Shown: positions 17,672 through 26,433, counted from the first letter of the stretch. The stretch: DNA of 32,680 nt from Alphaproteobacteria bacterium (GCA_024278055.1 JAJRTY010000089.1:1-32680); one strand, 5' to 3'. Numbers and translations are program-made. Notes: generated by a model not told the origin, from the sequence alone.

Positions 17672-17694
17672 TATCTTAACCTTCAGGTAAGATA
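17672..17694. promoter_or_regulatory. Inverted repeat with CtrA-like half-sites upstream of ctrA
   Basis: Arms TATCTTA and TAAGATA flank a 9-nt centre; allowing one bulged A the arms extend to 9 bp. The centre contains TTAACCTTCAGGTAA, a TTAA-N7-GTAA match to the CtrA box, and GTTAAC lies 20 bp further upstream. Autoregulation of ctrA is well known in the group. The hairpin could instead be an operator for another protein. Confidence 0.4.
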
Positions 17695-17772
17695 GAGACT
17701 GCCGGGTTCTGGCAGAGAATTTGTGCGTTTCTACATTCAGGCCCGTGGGGGTCGCAAACGGAGAGGGATCTC

Positions 17773-18483
17773 ATGAGAGTTCTTCTGATAGAGGACGACA
17801 GTGCAACGGCACAAAGTATCGAGTTAATGTTAAAATCCGACGGTTTTAACGTCTACACAACAGATCTCGGTGAAGAGGGCGTCGATCTAGGCAAATTGTA
17901 CGATTACGACATAATTCTTCTTGACCTTAATCTGCCGGACATGAGCGGTTATGAAGTGTTGAAGACATTGCGTCTCAGCAAGGTCAACACACCGATTTTG
18001 ATCCTGTCAGGTCTGGCTGGAATAGAAAACAAGGTTCGTGGATTAGGCTTTGGCGCGGATGATTATATGACCAAACCGTTCCACAAGGACGAACTGGTTG
18101 CCCGCATTCACGCGGTGGTACGCAGGTCCAAAGGTCATTCCCAGTCGATTATCACAACCGGTGATCTTAAGGTTAACCTCGATACCAAAACCGTTGAAGT
18201 CAACAATCAGCGCGTTCATCTGACCGGCAAGGAATATCAGATGCTGGAGTTGCTCTCTTTACGCAAGGGAACGACGCTAACCAAGGAAATGTTCCTGAAC
18301 CATCTTTACGGCGGCATGGATGAACCTGAGTTGAAAATTATCGATGTTTTCATCTGCAAGCTGCGCAAAAAGCTTGCCACAGCAACCAACGGCATGAATT
18401 ATATTGAAACAGTCTGGGGACGTGGTTATGTGCTGCGCGACCCAGATGAAGATTTTGGCGAGCCTTTAAAAGAAAGCGCCTGA
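17773..18483 (+). CDS. ctrA: Cell-cycle master response regulator CtrA
   Basis: CtrA is an OmpR-type DNA-binding response regulator that controls cell division, polar and flagellar genes in alphaproteobacteria. The 236-residue product starts [20 protein letters not shown]. It has the phospho-acceptor Asp51 in [14 protein letters not shown] and the conserved Lys in [20 protein letters not shown]. The winged-helix output domain has [39 protein letters not shown] and [10 protein letters not shown], and ends with [10 protein letters not shown]. These segments are near-invariant among CtrA proteins. AGAGGGA precedes the ATG. It is phosphorylated through ChpT, encoded 6 kb away. The tail ends SA rather than the AA degron of Caulobacter. 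It is divergent from fliI and followed by a strong terminator. Confidence 0.98.
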   Translation: MRVLLIEDDSATAQSIELMLKSDGFNVYTTDLGEEGVDLGKLYDYDIILLDLNLPDMSGYEVLKTLRLSKVNTPILILSGLAGIENKVRGLGFGADDYMTKPFHKDELVARIHAVVRRSKGHSQSIITTGDLKVNLDTKTVEVNNQRVHLTGKEYQMLELLSLRKGTTLTKEMFLNHLYGGMDEPELKIIDVFICKLRKKLATATNGMNYIETVWGRGYVLRDPDEDFGEPLKESA

Positions 18484-18521
18484 CAGATCTGAACTTTCAA
18501 TCACATCGTGACAATAAAAAT

Positions 18522-18552
18522 GGCCCCGGTTTTTCCGGGGCCTTTTAGTTTT
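18522..18552. terminator. Bidirectional terminator between ctrA and cheR
   Basis: GGCCCCGG (18522-18529) and CCGGGGCC (18535-18542) form a perfect 8-bp stem with a TTTTT loop, followed by TTTTAGTTTT. The run of A upstream (AAAAAT) gives a U tract on the opposite strand, so it can serve both converging operons. Confidence 0.9.
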
Positions 18553-18577
18553 ATAAATTGTTTTTGATGATATTTGT

Positions 18578-19486
18578 CTATCCGGCGCGTTGCTGAAACG
18601 GAGCAGGAGCGCGATTGACAGGGTTGTCACTCCGCGTAGCCAAAGTGCTCGGTGCGGCTCCGCTATCATTTACAGCACGTACTGATTGATAAAGGCCACG
18701 TTTTTGCGGCACCGGTTTAAACTCATTCGACAGACCAATTACGGTTTCAGCCGCACCTAAAAGCAGGTAGCCATCCGGGGCCAGTTGTTTCGACAACCGG
18801 TCGAGAACGTCAGATTTTCCTTCCCGGTCAAAATAGATCAGAACATTGCGACAAAAGATAATGTCGAATTTTCACAGGGAAGCAAAATCATCGAGCAGAT
18901 TAAAGGGACGGAATTCCACCATCGCCCGCAGATCTGACGATATCTGCCACAGCTCACCGGTTTGTTTGAAATATTTTACCAATTGCTGAATAGGCAGGCC
19001 GCGTTGTACTTCAAACTGGCTGTAAAGGCCTGCCTTGGCCTTTTCCAGCACATCATTGGAAATGTCTGTGCCAACAATATCCACATGCCAATTGCCGATT
19101 TTATCGGCTATTTCTTTCAGGCAAATAGCAATTGAAAATGGCTCCTGACCGGTTGAAGCGGCCGCACACCAGATGCGCAATCGCCTGGTTCTGGCGCGTT
19201 CCACCAGCATGTGCGGCAGGATTACTTCATTCAAATGGTCAAACGGCGATTTATCGCGAAAGAAAAATGTTTCATTGGTTGTCATTGCCTCGACAACCGT
19301 TGCCTGCAGGTTGCCACCCGTCGGCAGTTTCATTGCACGAATTAACTCATCGAGAGTTTGAAATCCGTTTGAACGTGCAACCGGCAAAAGGCGGCTTTCC
19401 AGCAAATAAATTTTCTCTTTGGAAATAACAAAACCCGAGCGGGCCTTGAGAAGCGTATAGAGATAATCGAAATCAGCAGGATTCAT
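18578..19486 (-). pseudogene. cheR: Chemotaxis protein methyltransferase CheR, interrupted by an in-frame TGA at 18872-18874
   Basis: CheR methylates glutamates on chemoreceptors using S-adenosylmethionine. The first 204 codons show the N-terminal helical domain (DFDYLYTLLKARSGFVI), VVEAMTTNETFFFRD, RIWCAAASTGQEPFSIAICL and IVGTDISNDVLEKAKAGLYS, and end FRPFNLLDDFASL. Codon 205 is TGA. The same frame continues KFDIIFCRNVLIYFD and LSKQLAPDGYLLLGAAETV to 18578. A typical CheR has Gly at this point (LGKFD), so GGA to TGA is a single change. The truncated product would lack the last strands of the SAM fold and is expected to be inactive. The start overlaps the cheB stop (ATGA). A selenocysteine reading is not credible here. 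Confidence 0.9.
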
Positions 19487-20640
19487 AGAATACGCCCCGA
19501 AATTATTTTCCTGACTTTATCAGCCATTTCACCCAGAGGCATTACCGCTGAGCAGACACCGGTATGAGCGGTAGCTCCAGGCATACCCCACACGACACTT
19601 GTTTTTTCATCCTGAGCAATAACTGATCCCCCGGCTTTGGAAACAGTTATACTTCCAGCCGCACCATCCGCTCCCATGCCAGTTAATACGACACATAGAC
19701 TATGAGCGCCGTAAATTTCGGCCACACTGTCAAACATCGGATCCACAGCCGGTTTGCAAAAATTAACCCGCGGACCATCGCTCAACATAATGGTTGGGCA
19801 GCTCTTGTCAGTTACAATCAGATGCTTGCCACCGGGAGCAATATAAATGGCACCCGCTGCCAGCTTTTCGCCATCTTCAGCTTCTTTGCAAATACGGTTT
19901 GACATGCGCGCAATGTGGTCGGCCAGAATGGCCGTAAACGTTGCCGGCATGTGTTGGGTTACAATCACCGGAATATTGCCAAGCGCAGGCGACAATTCTT
20001 TAAAAAATTCAAACAGTGCCGGCGGGCCGCCTGTCGACGATCCAATAGCCAGAATTTTTGGAACGGTGCGTGAAAAAGGCTTCAGCTTTATCGCCCCGTC
20101 ATTGGCCCTTGAAAGTTGGGTTAACGCAGATACTTTTTCTCCGGCTGGTAAACTTTCCCCGACATTACCGCCCGAACGTCCGCTAACATCAACCCCTCCC
20201 AACGCTTTGACTTTAGCCACGAGTTCACTGCGAAACTCGGTAGACGTCGTCACACCGCTGTTATTGTCAGGCTTGGGAATATAATCGCTGGCACCCAAAC
20301 GCAGGGCTTTTAAACTGATGGTAGCATTACGGCTGGTCAGGGTGGAAGACATGACAATCTTAACACCGGGGCAATTCTTCAATAACAGCGGCAAAGCCTC
20401 AATGCCGTCCATCTCCGGCATTTCAATATCCAGGACCACCACATCGGGTTTGCTCTTGGCGATATCATCAACAGCAAGGCGACCATGGCGATGCGAGGCG
20501 ACAACCTCGATATCGGGCTCGTGGTTTAACCAGCGCGATACGATGCCACGGATGACAACCGAATCATCGACCACCATAACCCGGACTTTTTTCCCGCCTT
20601 GTGTTCCAGTCTGTTGCTGGATTGCAGAATTTGAATTCAT
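19483..20640 (-). CDS. cheB: Chemotaxis protein-glutamate methylesterase/deamidase CheB
   Basis: CheB removes methyl groups added by CheR when phosphorylated by CheA. The 385-residue product has a receiver domain (about 19-125) with VDDS and the acceptor Asp71 in VVVLDIEMPEMDG. A Ser/Gly/Lys-rich linker follows, then the methylesterase domain. Its catalytic triad is visible: Ser in IGSSTGGPPALF, His in VTQHMPATFT, Asp in LTGMGADGAAG. KAGGSVIAQDEKTSVVWGMP near the end is also conserved. It is intact, 4 bp after cheY and overlapping cheR by 4 bp. If cheR is truly dead, CheB would have little methylated substrate, although deamidase activity could persist. Confidence 0.96.
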   Translation of the reverse strand: MNSNSAIQQQTGTQGGKKVRVMVVDDSVVIRGIVSRWLNHEPDIEVVASHRHGRLAVDDIAKSKPDVVVLDIEMPEMDGIEALPLLLKNCPGVKIVMSSTLTSRNATISLKALRLGASDYIPKPDNNSGVTTSTEFRSELVAKVKALGGVDVSGRSGGNVGESLPAGEKVSALTQLSRANDGAIKLKPFSRTVPKILAIGSSTGGPPALFEFFKELSPALGNIPVIVTQHMPATFTAILADHIARMSNRICKEAEDGEKLAAGAIYIAPGGKHLIVTDKSCPTIMLSDGPRVNFCKPAVDPMFDSVAEIYGAHSLCVVLTGMGADGAAGSITVSKAGGSVIAQDEKTSVVWGMPGATAHTGVCSAVMPLGEMADKVRKIISGRIL

Positions 20641-20644
20641 TGAA

Positions 20645-21010
20645 CTAGAGCAACCCTACTTCCTGAAATTTCGCTTCGATAATATCGCGATCAAAAGGTT
20701 TCATAATATATTCATCCGCTCCCGCACTGATCGCCTGGGTGATATGATCCATATCGTTTTCAGTAGTGCAGAACAAAACCACCGGCGCTTTACCGCCTTC
20801 CTGGTTTCTCAGGTTAACGAGGAAATCCAGCCCGTTCATTACCGGCATATTCCAGTCCAGCAAAATTGCCTCGGGCATCCGTTCACCACAGCGGTCCAGT
20901 GCTGTTTCGCCATCCTCTGCTTCCACAATGGAAAACTCAAGATCCTCAAGAATGCGACGGGCAACTTTTCTGATCACCCTGCTGTCATCAACTACCAGAC
21001 ACTGTTTCAT
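20645..21010 (-). CDS. cheY: Chemotaxis response regulator CheY
   Basis: A single-domain receiver of 121 residues that carries the signal from CheA to the flagellar switch. It has the acidic pair in LVVDDSRVIRKVARRIL, acceptor Asp52 in AILLDWNMPVMNGLDFL, the switch Thr in VLFCTTENDM and the Lys in EYIMKPFDRDI. The pattern LDWNMPVMNG is usual for alphaproteobacterial CheY. It lies between cheW and cheB in the operon. Alphaproteobacteria often have several CheY proteins, so whether this one binds FliM or acts as a phosphate sink cannot be told from sequence. Confidence 0.93.
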   Translation of the reverse strand: MKQCLVVDDSRVIRKVARRILEDLEFSIVEAEDGETALDRCGERMPEAILLDWNMPVMNGLDFLVNLRNQEGGKAPVVLFCTTENDMDHITQAISAGADEYIMKPFDRDIIEAKFQEVGLL

Positions 21011-21081
21011 TCAATTTCTCCTATGGTACTTCGTCTAAACATTTTGCTTTGCTTTCACAAAATATCGCTCTTTACATTAGT

Positions 21082-21576
21082 TCAGGCAGCTCTTGATTTT
21101 GCTTCTGAATCCAACACACATTCAATATCCAGCACCAGCATCAGTTCATTTTCCAACCTGTGTACACCTTGCGAAATCCGCGACCAGCATGGATCCAGAT
21201 TGGTGGGATTTTCTTCATATGTCTTTCCTGAAAGGCGCAGCACTTCGCCGACACCGTCAATAATGAGTCCGTATGATTCATCTCGATACTCAACACCGAC
21301 CGCCATGCTCTGCCCGCCGTCTTCGCGCTGGGGCAAGCCCAGGTATTTGCGCATATTAATCGCTGTTACGATACGACCGCGCAAATTAAGAACACCCTCA
21401 ACTTCCGGGTCCGATAATGGTACCGAGGTAATTGATTTCGGCATGAAAATATCTTCAACTTGTGAAATCGGCATGCCAAACAATTGTCCGTTAATTGTAA
21501 CGGTTACGTATTCTACATATTCTAAACCGCTCAGATCGATTTCATCTTCATCGTTCATCAAAGTTTCCTGGCTCAT
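21082..21576 (-). CDS. cheW: Chemotaxis coupling protein CheW
   Basis: CheW links chemoreceptors to CheA at the membrane array. The 164-residue product is a single CheW domain: EYVTVTINGQLFGMPISQVE, DIFMPKSITSVPLSDPEVEG, VLNLRGRIVTAINMRKYLGL, GLIIDGVGEVLRLS and a C-terminal LENELMLVLDIECVL. The NLRG-IV-x-N-R strand pair is the usual receptor and CheA contact surface. The ATG overlaps the cheA stop as ATGA, so the two are translationally coupled. The frame is intact. Confidence 0.95.
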   Translation of the reverse strand: MSQETLMNDEDEIDLSGLEYVEYVTVTINGQLFGMPISQVEDIFMPKSITSVPLSDPEVEGVLNLRGRIVTAINMRKYLGLPQREDGGQSMAVGVEYRDESYGLIIDGVGEVLRLSGKTYEENPTNLDPCWSRISQGVHRLENELMLVLDIECVLDSEAKSRAA

Positions 21577-24455
21577 GCCGCTTCCCCAATAATGTCACAG
21601 GTTTGTCTCAAAATTTGTATCAACCCTTCACGATCGAATTTCGCCACATAGTCGTGAAAACCCGCCTCTTTTCCCTGCTCAATGGCAGCATTGGAAGTAA
21701 AGGATGAAATAGCGATAATGGGTGTTTTGCCCCAGTTTTTATTGCCCCGGACAAATTTGGCGAACTCGAACCCGTTCATTTCCGGCATCTCAATGTCTGA
21801 TACAATGACATCAAAGATTTCCTCATTATCATGCAGTTTGATGGCCTCAAGTGGAGAATCCACAGCCGTTACCTCAAAGCCCTGAGCTCCCAGGACCGGG
21901 GTCAGCATATTCCTGAAAAATGCACTGTCATCGACCAGCAACAAGTTGGGTTGTGAACTGACAATACCTTTTTCCTGACGGTGGAACCAGTTGTCGAAGG
22001 CCTGAGGCAGGTAGTATCCAATATCGATGACTTCTGTCGCCACATCGCGAATTACCGCCGAGCCGACCATTCCGGTTTTCATCGCCTCAACTTCGATATC
22101 CAGTCTTTCTTCAACAATATCGACAATCTCATCAACCACCAGACCCATGGCATGGTCATCATCGGTGAAAACCAGTATCGGCTGGCGACCGCTTTCCTTG
22201 GCCTTGGCATTTTCATCTACATAGACCAGCGGCATCAACCTGCCGCGATACTGCACCAGTTCGCGATCATTGTTGCGTTCAATTGTTTCCACATCAATTT
22301 CTTCAAGCCGCGTAACCAGAGACAGCGGTACTGCTTTGGGTTCATCAGAACCGGCCTTGAACAACAGGATGGATATTACCTGACTGCCCGAGGTTATGCT
22401 GGTTTCGCTTTCGACAACTTCGGACTTATCCTGATGGAAACTTTCGCCACTGATTTTATTGGCGACACCATTAGGATCAACAATCATGATGACGCTGCCA
22501 TCGCCCAAAATTGTATTGCCGGAGAAAAGATTGTTTTCCCGCAAGCGGTATGACATCGGCTTAACTACAATTTCCTCGGTATCAAACACGCTGTCGACAA
22601 CTATACCGAAGGTTTTTTCACCAACCTTGGTGACGATAATGAAACCTTCTTCATCGGTTTCCCTAACCGAGGATTCCACACTGGGAATATCCTCGCCGCC
22701 ATCATCTGCAACAACTTGTTGCTCAAGTGTTGCAACATTGAGTGTCGCGACACCGGAGGAAACAGCGTTGTCTGCGGTTTCCGTTTCCGGGATATCAAGA
22801 ATTTTTGAGAGTTTAACAAGCGGTAACAACTTGTTTCGCAGGCGTAACAGGGGCGTATCGTTGATCAGTTCAATCCGGTGATCTGAACCAGCCTGTGCCC
22901 GCACCAGCTCCACCACATTGAGTTGGGGAACGGCAAATCTTTGACCGTTTGATTCAACAATCAGAGCAGATACAATTGCCAGCGTCAGAGGAATTTTAAT
23001 CGAGAATACCGAGCCTTCACCCGCTTTCGATTTCACATCGACCGAGCCGCCAATAAGTTCGATATTGGTGCGCACCACATCCATGCCAACACCGCGACCT
23101 GAAACGCTTGTCACCAGAGTGGCGGTTGAAAACCCGGCCCGGAAAATAAACCGGTGAATTTGCTCTTCCGACAGTGTTTCAAGCTCAGCTTCCGTTGCCA
23201 GCCCGTTTTGAATGATCTTCTGGCTGATTTTCTCTGTATTCAGCCCGCGACCGTCTTCAGCAATCCGAATGATAATATGACCGCCCTCATGGAAGGCTTC
23301 CAGCGTGATTTTGCCCAATTCAGGCTTACCCGCATCAATACGTTCCTGCGTGGTTTCAAGACCATGATCGGCAGAATTTCGGACCATATGGGTCAGCGGG
23401 TCTTTAATCAGTTCAAGCACCTGGCGATCAAGCTCAGTTTCCGCCCCCTTCATCACCAGTTCAATTTTCTTGTCCAGTTCATTGCCAAGATCACGGACAA
23501 TTCTCGGCAGCTTCTGCCAGGCATTGCCAATCGGCTGCATACGGGTCTTCATCACCCCTTCCTGCAATTCCGCCGTCACACTTGACAGGCGCTGCAGCGG
23601 AACCTGGAATTCGCTGTCAGAGTGCCTGCGCACCATCTCTAGCAACTGGTTTCTGGTCAACACCAGCTCACTCACCATGGTCATTAATGTTTCCAGCGTA
23701 TCCACATTGACACGGATAGACTGGTTTTGAACGGAAACTTCTTTTTTGTCTGATCCCGATTTTGCCGGTTTTTTCTGTTCTTTTTTGGCTTTTTTCACAA
23801 CCGCAACGGGTGTGGCTTCAGGCTCGGGCACTGTTTCTTCCGGCTCGGCTGATTTGAATGTTTCAGGAACAGGAGGTGGCCCCATATCATCGGGACCTTC
23901 TGCTTCCTGAAAAGCTCTTTCAAGATCATCCAGAGTGACTTCCCCAGGCTTCAGTTCGCGTTGAACAATTTTTATCTGATCCTCAGAACCGGTATTATCA
24001 TCAGCCGGTGTCTCTGCAACATCTTCCAGCCCATCGCTAGGCGCAGCACTTTCAGTCTCAGCACCTTCGGCAGCATCCCCCCCGATGCCTGCTAGGATAT
24101 CCAGTTGAGAAATCAGATCCTGATCATCGCCATCGGGTTCGGTTTCGTTTGATTCAAGTTCTGCAAGAATTTCTTTTACCCGGTCGAGCGAGCCCAGGAT
24201 CAGGCTAACAGCATCTTCGGTAACAGGAACACCGTCACGAAATTTACCCATCAGGGTTTCAGAAGCGTGCGCGAGAGCTTCCAGTCGAGGCAATCCCAGA
24301 AAACCGCATGTGCCTTTAATGGTGTGAACCAGTCGGAATATATTGTCGAGGATTTCGCTATTGTTTGGATCCTGTTCAAATTTCACCAGTTCCATGTCAA
24401 CAACATCGAGACTTTCAAAAGTTTCTGTCAAAAACTCGTTTAGGAGGTCATCCAT
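21573..24455 (-). CDS. cheA: Hybrid chemotaxis histidine kinase CheA with C-terminal receiver domain
   Basis: CheA phosphorylates CheY and CheB in response to receptors. The 960-residue product has an Hpt domain with His44 in RLVHTIKGTCGFLGL, then an acidic and Pro-rich linker (about 110-245) with a Lys-rich stretch. The P3 dimerisation helices include TLMTMVSELVLTRNQLLEMV. The P4 kinase domain has the N box HMVRNSADHGLE, G1 EDGRGLN and GRGVGMDVVRTNIELIGG. Two CheW-like regions follow (about 500-680 and 690-830), then a receiver domain near 840-955 with VDDSAFFRNML and acceptor Asp in IVSDIEMPEMNGFEF. E. coli CheA lacks the receiver and has about 650 residues. The receiver may be a phosphate sink or adaptation switch; this is inference. 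Confidence 0.95.
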   Translation of the reverse strand: MDDLLNEFLTETFESLDVVDMELVKFEQDPNNSEILDNIFRLVHTIKGTCGFLGLPRLEALAHASETLMGKFRDGVPVTEDAVSLILGSLDRVKEILAELESNETEPDGDDQDLISQLDILAGIGGDAAEGAETESAAPSDGLEDVAETPADDNTGSEDQIKIVQRELKPGEVTLDDLERAFQEAEGPDDMGPPPVPETFKSAEPEETVPEPEATPVAVVKKAKKEQKKPAKSGSDKKEVSVQNQSIRVNVDTLETLMTMVSELVLTRNQLLEMVRRHSDSEFQVPLQRLSSVTAELQEGVMKTRMQPIGNAWQKLPRIVRDLGNELDKKIELVMKGAETELDRQVLELIKDPLTHMVRNSADHGLETTQERIDAGKPELGKITLEAFHEGGHIIIRIAEDGRGLNTEKISQKIIQNGLATEAELETLSEEQIHRFIFRAGFSTATLVTSVSGRGVGMDVVRTNIELIGGSVDVKSKAGEGSVFSIKIPLTLAIVSALIVESNGQRFAVPQLNVVELVRAQAGSDHRIELINDTPLLRLRNKLLPLVKLSKILDIPETETADNAVSSGVATLNVATLEQQVVADDGGEDIPSVESSVRETDEEGFIIVTKVGEKTFGIVVDSVFDTEEIVVKPMSYRLRENNLFSGNTILGDGSVIMIVDPNGVANKISGESFHQDKSEVVESETSITSGSQVISILLFKAGSDEPKAVPLSLVTRLEEIDVETIERNNDRELVQYRGRLMPLVYVDENAKAKESGRQPILVFTDDDHAMGLVVDEIVDIVEERLDIEVEAMKTGMVGSAVIRDVATEVIDIGYYLPQAFDNWFHRQEKGIVSSQPNLLLVDDSAFFRNMLTPVLGAQGFEVTAVDSPLEAIKLHDNEEIFDVIVSDIEMPEMNGFEFAKFVRGNKNWGKTPIIAISSFTSNAAIEQGKEAGFHDYVAKFDREGLIQILRQTCDIIGEAA

Positions 24456-24741
24456 CGCATAAATCCCGTTGTGTGATACATATAGAAAAATTCACGGCGC
24501 AAAAAACTACACCTTGCAACCCTCCAGAGTTTGTTCTGAAAGGGTTAAAATAAGTTGAACCTCTATTTTTATTTGTATTTTAATTATTACCCGCCCTGAT
24601 TGAAGGGCAAAACACCGCCAGGCTCAAATTGGCAAAGCTCCACCGGGCAGCGCCATCGCTGCGGAGAATTGTCTTTGGTCTGTTGGATAAATCACCAACC
24701 GAAGGCTCTGATTTAGCTTTGATTTCCAGAGCTCAGCGAAA

Positions 24742-25398
24742 TCACGTTCCCGGTCGCATCGCGGTTGCGATAAAAACTGCTTCATCGTCAAAAATCTGCG
24801 TCGACAACTCCAGCCCCGTCAATCGCGCAACCAGGCCCGTGTAATACACCTGCACATCGCGGGCATCTATGTCTTCCACATTTACTTCAGCCCGCATCAA
24901 AGCGCCGACATTTTCAGGGAATTTTGCCCCTGAACCTGTACAACGGACTTCATAGTGAGGATTTTCACGGTCTTGTGTGGTGGTCACTTTTATAACACCA
25001 CCGCGCGGAATTGTTGTTATGCCAATCAGAATCATGTTCATCAACAGTTTGACCTGATTTTTCGGCCGGGTTTGATGCGGGCAGTCCCATTCCATCGTCA
25101 CCCGCGGTGTGGTCGAAAACTCAACTGAAATCTCACCTGCCTCCGACAGGTCAATCTCCATGCCCGCACTGCCTGCGGCACCAAAAGCAAGTCGTGAAAA
25201 TTTCAGCTTAACGGATGCACTTATGGCGCTTTTCTTGACAAGCTCCATGGCGATTTCTCGCATCTCCTCGTCATTGTCTTCCTCCAGCATTTCCAGACCG
25301 TTGACAATGGCACCGACCGGGCCGATGACATCATGACACACCCGGCTGGCAAGAAGTGAGGCGAGATCAAGATCACTGAGATTGAATTTGGCATTCAT
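24742..25398 (-). CDS. chpT: Histidine phosphotransferase ChpT
   Basis: ChpT passes phosphate from the hybrid kinase CckA to CtrA and CpdR. The product shows the DHp-like helix LDLASLLASRVCHDVIGPVG with the phospho-accepting His in SRVCHD, followed by AIVNGLEMLEED. A degenerate HATPase-like domain follows with VKLLMNMILIGITTIPRGG, and no ATP-binding G boxes, as expected for ChpT. The ATG at 25398 gives a short N-terminus; an upstream ATG at 25440 is possible and neither has a clear ribosome-binding site. It lies upstream of cheA on the same strand across a 286-bp gap. That gap holds a weak GCAGCG/CGCTGC hairpin at 24647-24662 and no recognised promoter motif. Confidence 0.9.
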   Translation of the reverse strand: MNAKFNLSDLDLASLLASRVCHDVIGPVGAIVNGLEMLEEDNDEEMREIAMELVKKSAISASVKLKFSRLAFGAAGSAGMEIDLSEAGEISVEFSTTPRVTMEWDCPHQTRPKNQVKLLMNMILIGITTIPRGGVIKVTTTQDRENPHYEVRCTGSGAKFPENVGALMRAEVNVEDIDARDVQVYYTGLVARLTGLELSTQIFDDEAVFIATAMRPGT

Positions 25399-25468
25399 AA
25401 GATTAAACCCGTACTGAGAAAAACCGGTAATTTGTCTCATCAAATCATGAAAGAAATCTTAGGATGGT

Positions 25469-25532
25469 ACAATTACCTGCTTCAGGCAGGCATCATTACA
25501 ATTACCTGCTTCAGGCAGGCATCATTACAATT
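25469..25532. repeat. Tandem 29-bp repeat with internal palindrome between chpT and cysQ
   Basis: Two identical 29-bp units (25469-25497 and 25498-25526) are followed by the first 6 bp of a third. Each unit contains CCTGCTTCAGGCAGG, a palindrome with 5-bp arms around TTCAG. The array lies in the divergent promoter region, 71 bp before the upstream-most chpT candidate start is left behind and about 70 bp before the cysQ start. Two exact adjacent copies imply a recent duplication. It may be a doubled operator or simple slippage. Confidence 0.85.
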
Positions 25533-25598
25533 CCCTCTTGCTTTTCCAGCAAAAAATTAGTTTGGATAGACTCCCGCCTAATTTACAGAGATTTTTTT

Positions 25599-26396
25599 AT
25601 GCCCAATTCCCTGCACCTGTGCCACCAGCTCATTGATGTTGCCCAGGAAGCCGGTCGCATTATCATGGAACATTATCACGCCGGCTTTGATGTATCTGTT
25701 AAAGATGACAAGTCACCGGTTACACTGGCCGACACCGATGCCGAAGCGATAATACTTGCCGCACTCAAAAAAATTGCGCCGGAAATTCCGGTAATATCCG
25801 AAGAAGCAGCATCGCAAGGCGTGATACCCGATATTGGAAAAACATTTTTCCTGGTTGATCCGCTGGATGGCACCAAGGAGTTTATTCGCCACAATGATGA
25901 ATTCACCGTCAATATCGCGTTGATTGAAGATGGCTTGCCGACAATGGGTATCGTGTATGCACCGGCTCTTGCCCGGATGTTTTTTGCCCCGACACCGACT
26001 GAAGCATTCGAACTTGAACTGCCCTGCAATGCCCGGCCTCAACTGGACCGGGCACAAAAACTGCAGGTTCGCCCCCCCCCTCCCCAGGGCCTGACCGCCG
26101 CTGTAAGCCGCTCACACATCGATGCTGAAACCGACAGGTTTCTCGAGAAATTCAAAATAGCTGAACGGCGACCGGCCGGTTCATCTCTAAAGTTCTGCCT
26201 CATTGCCGCAGCACAAATTGATTTATACCCGCGCACCGGCCCGACAATGGAATGGGATACCGCCGCTGGACAAGCCATCCTCCAGGGCGCCGGTGGCTCT
26301 GTCACTATAGATGATGGCACTATGCTGCATTATGGAAAAGGTGAAACCGGATATAAAAACCCGCCATTCACTGCCTGGGGAAATGTCCCAAAATGA
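25599..26396 (+). CDS. cysQ: 3'(2'),5'-bisphosphate nucleotidase CysQ
   Basis: CysQ hydrolyses 3'-phosphoadenosine 5'-phosphate from sulfate assimilation to AMP and phosphate. It belongs to the lithium-sensitive, Mg-dependent inositol monophosphatase fold. The 265-residue product has IDVAQEAGRIIMEHY, SPVTLADTDAEAIIL, the metal-binding Glu pair in VISEEAAS, the signature LVDPLDGTKEFIRHNDEFTV and the C-terminal metal site MEWDTAAGQAIL. The TKEFI after DPLDG distinguishes CysQ from inositol monophosphatase SuhB. The ATG at 25599 has ACAGAG about 10 bases upstream; the open frame begins further upstream within the repeats but that part is not conserved. A run of nine C at 26072-26080 lies inside the gene with the frame intact. 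Confidence 0.93.
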   Translation: MPNSLHLCHQLIDVAQEAGRIIMEHYHAGFDVSVKDDKSPVTLADTDAEAIILAALKKIAPEIPVISEEAASQGVIPDIGKTFFLVDPLDGTKEFIRHNDEFTVNIALIEDGLPTMGIVYAPALARMFFAPTPTEAFELELPCNARPQLDRAQKLQVRPPPPQGLTAAVSRSHIDAETDRFLEKFKIAERRPAGSSLKFCLIAAAQIDLYPRTGPTMEWDTAAGQAILQGAGGSVTIDDGTMLHYGKGETGYKNPPFTAWGNVPK

Positions 26397-26409
26397 TGTA
26401 ACCGGTTTT

Positions 26410-26433
26410 ATGCAGCTAAAACTCAAGCTGCAT
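26410..26433. terminator. Weak hairpin at the convergent ends of cysQ and the chemoreceptor gene
   Basis: ATGCAGC (26410-26416) and GCTGCAT (26427-26433) form a 7-bp stem with a 10-nt loop between the two converging genes. No good T run follows on either strand, so terminator function is uncertain. Confidence 0.3.

Noticed and set aside
18872..18874. Selenocysteine or programmed recoding at the cheR TGA
   Set aside because: No selenocysteine insertion hairpin is evident after the codon, CheR is not a selenoprotein family, and the residue in homologues is glycine.
20318..21592. Plus-strand open frame of 424 codons
   Set aside because: It is antisense to cheB, cheY and cheW, whose products are clearly recognisable. 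The translation has no domain and a composition typical of a shadow frame.
25469..25532. CRISPR array
   Set aside because: The 29-bp units are directly adjacent with no spacers, and no cas gene is present.
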